Below are positions 61,077-64,000 of a DNA stretch of 64,000 nt, in pieces (position 1 is the first letter of the stretch; each line of letters starts with the position of its first letter). The stretch is from Bacillota bacterium (lineage in GTDB: Bacteria > Bacillota > Clostridia > Christensenellales > Aristaeellaceae). Under the pieces are notes generated by a model. It was not told where the DNA came from. It ran no database searches and was given only the letters and a program-made list of their open reading frames with translations. The stretch covers positions 3,466-67,465 of the forward strand of contig JAEWVC010000079.1 of NCBI GenBank assembly GCA_023459275.1. Direction: 5' to 3'. The position numbers and the translations under genes are program-made.

Positions 61077-61985
61077 TCACACCTTTGCCCAGGCTTCCTT
61101 CAAAAAGCGTTTGGCGTTTGCCACCACCATGCCGCTGTCCTCATCGCCCCAGGGCTTTACCTCAAAGGAGACAATGGGCCGCTTGCCTTCGCCCAGGTAT
61201 CCGATGGCAAACAGCTTTCGCAGGAAGGCCGCCAGCAGGTCCGCATCCACCTCGCTGTATTCAAACCCGAACCTCGGATGCTGGTCGCCGTAGGCCGGCG
61301 CCCCCTTCTTCAATACGGAATTGGCGATATGCACGTGGCGGATGTAGGGGACGATGGGATCAACGGAATCCGCCATGGTCTCATGGAGCTGGGTCATGTG
61401 GCTCAGGTCGATCATCAGGCCGAAGAACGGAAATTCCGGCTGGATCTCCTTTACAAAGCGCAGCGCCCGCTCCGTAGGCCCGATGAGGGAGCATTTTTCC
61501 ACATCATAGTCGAATATTTCCAGGTTGACGGGCATGTTTCCCTTTTCCTTTGTGTAGGCGCATATCTCCCGGGTGCTTTTCACAAGCGCCTGGTAGCTCT
61601 CCTCCACCTTGCCGGGATCAAACTTTCCCGCCAGATAGGCGATGCCCGCGGCGCCCATTTGATACGCCTCATCCACGCAGGCTTTCATCCTGGCAACGGC
61701 CCGCAGCCTTAGGGATTCGTCCAGGCTGTTCAGGTTTTCCTGGTTGCGCATCAATTGCGGCTGGGCCCCGTAGGTGAGGGTGATGCCGCTCTGCTTTGCC
61801 AGGGAGGCCACTTTGTCCCGGAGCGCGGGATCGTTGATGCGCGTTACCTCGATCACGTCGAAGGCTTCATCCGCAAGCACGCTGCGCACGGACGCCTCGA
61901 TGTCCCCCTCCCCCGCCATGGCGAAGGGATAGGCCATAAAGTGCACCAGTCCCAGCTTCATGTAATTCCCGATAGGTTCCCGCAT
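61077..61985 (-). CDS. Hydroxypyruvate isomerase-like TIM-barrel protein (sugar phosphate isomerase/epimerase family)
   Basis: This 302-aa protein starts behind AAAAGGAGGCATCATC. Metal-binding residues of the xylose-isomerase-like fold are visible in order: VNLEIFDYD (Glu), LMIDLSHMTQ (Asp and His), RHVHIAN (His) and VSFEVKPWG (Glu). It is longer than classical hydroxypyruvate isomerases (about 260 aa), so the substrate may differ. It lies 15 nt after the glyoxylate-carboligase-like gene and before a 2-hydroxyacid dehydrogenase, the same order of activities as gcl-hyi-reductase operons. From that context it may convert tartronate semialdehyde to hydroxypyruvate. Confidence 0.72.
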   Translation of the reverse strand: MREPIGNYMKLGLVHFMAYPFAMAGEGDIEASVRSVLADEAFDVIEVTRINDPALRDKVASLAKQSGITLTYGAQPQLMRNQENLNSLDESLRLRAVARMKACVDEAYQMGAAGIAYLAGKFDPGKVEESYQALVKSTREICAYTKEKGNMPVNLEIFDYDVEKCSLIGPTERALRFVKEIQPEFPFFGLMIDLSHMTQLHETMADSVDPIVPYIRHVHIANSVLKKGAPAYGDQHPRFGFEYSEVDADLLAAFLRKLFAIGYLGEGKRPIVSFEVKPWGDEDSGMVVANAKRFLKEAWAKV

Positions 61986-62000
61986 GATGATGCCTCCTTT

Positions 62001-63680
62001 TCAGGCTTCCGGCGCCCAGGATTTTACGCCCGCAATGCTGCCGCCCATATCGCAAAGCTGCTCTTTTACGCAGACGGCATCGATCAGGTAGGTGCAGTTG
62101 GCCGCCTTGGCCCGCTCAAGGGCGGCGGCCAGTTCCTGCGGGGTGAATACCCGCTCCGCCCGGCAGCCCAGGCCCCTGGCATACAGCACGTAGTCCACGG
62201 TGCCGTCCTGGTTGTAGGGCATGTTGACGGCATATTCATAGCCGTACGCGCCGATTTGGTTCTGCCGGATCAGCCCCAGGTTGGCGTTGTTGAGCACCAC
62301 GGCGATCACGGGCTGTTTGTTCACCGCCGCCACCGCCAGTTCCTCCCCCATGAAGGTGAGGCCAAAATCCCCCAGCACCGTTACGCTTGTGCGCTCCGGG
62401 TGGGCCACCTTCGCGCCGAAGGCCGCGGGGACCTCGTACCCCAAGGTGCCGGCCCCGCCGGAAGGCAGGTAGTGCATCGGCCTGTTCACCGTCTGCAATT
62501 GGCCGGACCAGATCTGCACAATGCCGCAGCCCACGGTGAACATGGTGTCATCGTCAAAGGCTTTGTTGATCTCATGGAAGACCCGGTGAGGCATGATGGG
62601 GCTGCCCTCATAATCGGTTTTGCGGGCCAGGGCTTTGCGCAGCTCCGGCAGCGCCTTCGCCCGCGCTTCGTTCACAGGCTTCATGCCCCGCTTCTTCGCG
62701 CCTTCCAGCAGGGCCTTTACCGCAAGGCCCGCGTCACTGACGATGCCAAGGTCCGCCGGGAACACCTTGCCGATTTGCGTGGGCTCCGCGTTGATATGGA
62801 TGAACTTGCGCTCCCCGCGGTACACCTTCAAATCACCCGTGTGGCGGTCGGTAAAGCGGCAGCCGATGCCCAGCACCACATCGGAATCCAGAAAAACCTT
62901 GTTGCCGATGGGCTGGCCCACCTGGATGCCCGCATGGCCGGCATTCAGGGGATGGTTTTCGGGCAGGCCGCCCTTGGCCATATACGTGGTGATCACAGGG
63001 ATCTGCAACAGCTCCGCCAGGGCGATGACATCCTTTTCGGATTCGCTCAGCGTTACGCCGCCGCCCATGATGATCACGGGGGCCTTGGCGCTGCTCAGCA
63101 TGTCAAGGGCCGCGGCGATGTCCGCCTGCCGGGGTTCGGCTTTTTGAACCGCCACGGGCTGATAGCCGTTGATATCAAAAGCGATTTCCTGCTGCTGCAC
63201 ATCCAGGGGCATATCAATGAGCACGGGGCCCGGCCTTCCGCTGCGCATAAGGTAAAAAGCCTCCTGCAGCACCTTGACCAGGTCCTCGCCCTTCGTCAGG
63301 CAGTAGGTTTTCTTTGCCACGGGCTTGGCGATGGCGGCGATGTCCACGCACTGGAACGCCTCCATTCCCATCTGCCAGGTGTTGGCCTGGCCGGTAATGG
63401 CCAGGAAGGGGATGGAGTCGATAGAGGCCGTGTACAGCCCGGTAACGAAATTCGTGGCGCCGGGGCCGGAGGTGCAGATGGCCAGGGCGATCTTGTGGCT
63501 GGCCCGGAAATAAGCGTCCGCGGCATGGGTGCAGGCCTCCTCATGCCGCATGCAATAATGGGTGATGGGCGCGGTTTCCAAATACTTGTACACCGGGTTG
63601 ATCCCCGCCCCCGGAATCCCAAAGGCCTCCGTGATCCCCTCTTTGACCAGAATCTGAACCAAGGCTTCCGCTACTTTCAT
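62001..63680 (-). CDS. Thiamine-diphosphate enzyme, glyoxylate carboligase-like
   Basis: This 559-aa protein starts at the ATG at 63680 with GGAGGCATATCC upstream; six codons of earlier frame are ignored. It has the three-domain layout of the acetolactate synthase superfamily. Several stretches match glyoxylate carboligase from memory: FGIPGAGINPVYKY, VDIAAIAKPVAKK, CRFTDRHTGDLKVYRGERKF, AEPTQIGKVF followed by ADLGIVSDA, and VLGDFGLTFMGEELAVAA. However, it keeps the cofactor-activating Glu (E47 in MRHEEACTH), whereas true Gcl has Val there. It may form tartronate semialdehyde from glyoxylate or use another 2-oxo acid. First gene of the operon. Confidence 0.78.
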   Translation of the reverse strand: MKVAEALVQILVKEGITEAFGIPGAGINPVYKYLETAPITHYCMRHEEACTHAADAYFRASHKIALAICTSGPGATNFVTGLYTASIDSIPFLAITGQANTWQMGMEAFQCVDIAAIAKPVAKKTYCLTKGEDLVKVLQEAFYLMRSGRPGPVLIDMPLDVQQQEIAFDINGYQPVAVQKAEPRQADIAAALDMLSSAKAPVIIMGGGVTLSESEKDVIALAELLQIPVITTYMAKGGLPENHPLNAGHAGIQVGQPIGNKVFLDSDVVLGIGCRFTDRHTGDLKVYRGERKFIHINAEPTQIGKVFPADLGIVSDAGLAVKALLEGAKKRGMKPVNEARAKALPELRKALARKTDYEGSPIMPHRVFHEINKAFDDDTMFTVGCGIVQIWSGQLQTVNRPMHYLPSGGAGTLGYEVPAAFGAKVAHPERTSVTVLGDFGLTFMGEELAVAAVNKQPVIAVVLNNANLGLIRQNQIGAYGYEYAVNMPYNQDGTVDYVLYARGLGCRAERVFTPQELAAALERAKAANCTYLIDAVCVKEQLCDMGGSIAGVKSWAPEA

Positions 63681-63735
63681 GGATATGCCTCCGAACAAAT
63701 ATATTTCATTAAGTGAAAATAGCTTTTACAGATTG

Positions 63736-63764
63736 AGTATAGCACATCGGTTCCCGCGCGTCAA
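63736..63764 (-). promoter_or_regulatory. Sigma-A promoter of the glyoxylate-type operon
   Basis: On the minus strand, TTGACG (63759-63764) and TATACT (63736-63741) are 17 nt apart, about 55 nt upstream of the start codon. Confidence 0.7.
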
Positions 63765-63862
63765 GCTTGCCGTTGCCTGTTTGCACAGGGGTTGACAGTG
63801 GGTTGAACGCACACAAAGATAATGCTAGGAGGGCCCAGACCATCAACAAACCCTTAGGAGGT

Positions 63863-63993
63863 ATCGGAGGACTGCTTTCCCATCCGGCTCAATCGTCGCC
63901 CTGCTTCGCTGCCGCTCGCATGGCTCGTTTCGCCGGCCTCCTCCACCCCGGCTATTCCGCCACAGGCGGGGGCAGGGTTACGGAGCCTCCGAT
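63863..63993. repeat. Structured repeat element at the right edge, containing copy 2 of the 39-bp repeat
   Basis: The 39-bp block at 63952-63990 matches 38285-38323. Here the block ends in GCCTCCGAT, which pairs with ATCGGAGG at 63863-63870, giving terminal inverted arms about 115 bp apart. No gene is seen between 63765 and the window end. The element may continue beyond it. Confidence 0.55.
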
Positions 63994-64000
63994 TGCAGAT

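Noticed and set aside
62001..63680. Annotation as acetolactate synthase (IlvB)
   Set aside because: The stretches RHTGDLKVYRG, AEPTQIGKVF and GDFGLTFMGEELAV match glyoxylate carboligase better, and no small regulatory subunit is nearby.
61755..63716. 653-codon open frame on the plus strand
   Set aside because: It lies antisense to the carboligase-like and isomerase-like genes, has no homology-like motifs or ribosome site, and is explained by high-GC codon bias of the real genes.
63781..63860. Plus-strand promoter near the right edge (TTGACA at about 63792 with GATAAT)
   Set aside because: The spacing is about 20 nt and no gene follows before the window end.
1..64000. CRISPR array, tRNA, rRNA, prophage or transposase
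   Set aside because: No evenly spaced short repeats, no cloverleaf or rRNA-like stretch and no transposase or integrase motif was recognised on either strand.

Overview
The window looks like a chromosomal segment of a GC-rich Clostridia-type Firmicute, possibly Christensenellales or a relative. This is an inference from four things: strong AGGAGG ribosome binding sites, sigma-A promoters with 17-18 nt spacers, MKK/MKR-type signal peptides, and repeated CUT1 sugar-ABC operons of the YtcQ-LplB-YtcP style seen in Paenibacillus and gut clostridia. I see no rRNA, tRNA, phage, transposase or CRISPR. Almost everything serves carbohydrate uptake and breakdown; one arsenic-resistance cluster and one glyoxylate-type operon are the exceptions.

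Layout. (1) 1-4870, minus: solute-binding protein (SBP), two permeases and a GH127/DUF1680 hydrolase running off the left edge, with a divergent AraC regulator at 5232-6092. (2) 6174-9470, minus: degenerate ROK regulator, NagZ-like GH3 and a GNAT acetyltransferase. Divergent from it is a 12-gene plus-strand operon at 9889-26493: SBP, a 916-aa beta-sandwich/SBP fusion, permease pair, NHL-propeller/TPR membrane protein, YIP1 protein, DUF5696-like lipoprotein, second permease pair, secreted TIM barrel, GH20 and GH172. (3) 26824-29269, minus: ADP-ribosylglycohydrolase-fold protein and Gfo/Idh/MocA dehydrogenase behind a palindrome-covered promoter. (4) 29499-33853, minus: SBP, two permeases and an enolase-superfamily dehydratase, divergent from a YesMN two-component pair (34090-36625). 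(5) MFS transporter (36702-38042), then arsR-acr3-CoA-disulfide reductase/rhodanese (38529-41637). (6) A second YesMN pair (41691-45123, minus), divergent from SBP, permeases, GH2, propeller and aldo/keto reductase (45371-53086). (7) 53453-59530, minus: SBP, permeases, GntR, mannonate-dehydratase-like enolase and TIM-barrel isomerase. (8) 59978-63680, minus: glyoxylate-carboligase-like enzyme, hydroxypyruvate-isomerase-like TIM barrel and 2-hydroxyacid dehydrogenase.

How it works together. Each transport operon pairs an SBP and two permeases with its own regulator and a few dedicated enzymes. None of the six permease pairs has an ATPase nearby, so a shared MsmX-type ATPase elsewhere is implied. 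A strong hairpin follows the SBP gene at the head of all five operons, probably to keep SBP mRNA in excess over permease mRNA.

The most unusual object is the 12-gene operon. It combines two permease pairs, two SBP-type proteins, a membrane-anchored propeller/TPR protein, YIP1 and DUF5696, and ends in GH20 and GH172 hydrolases. It looks like a dedicated surface machine for a glycan containing N-acetylhexosamine and a furanose. Two dispersed, multi-hairpin repeats (about 228 bp and about 39 bp) are also present, each in two copies.
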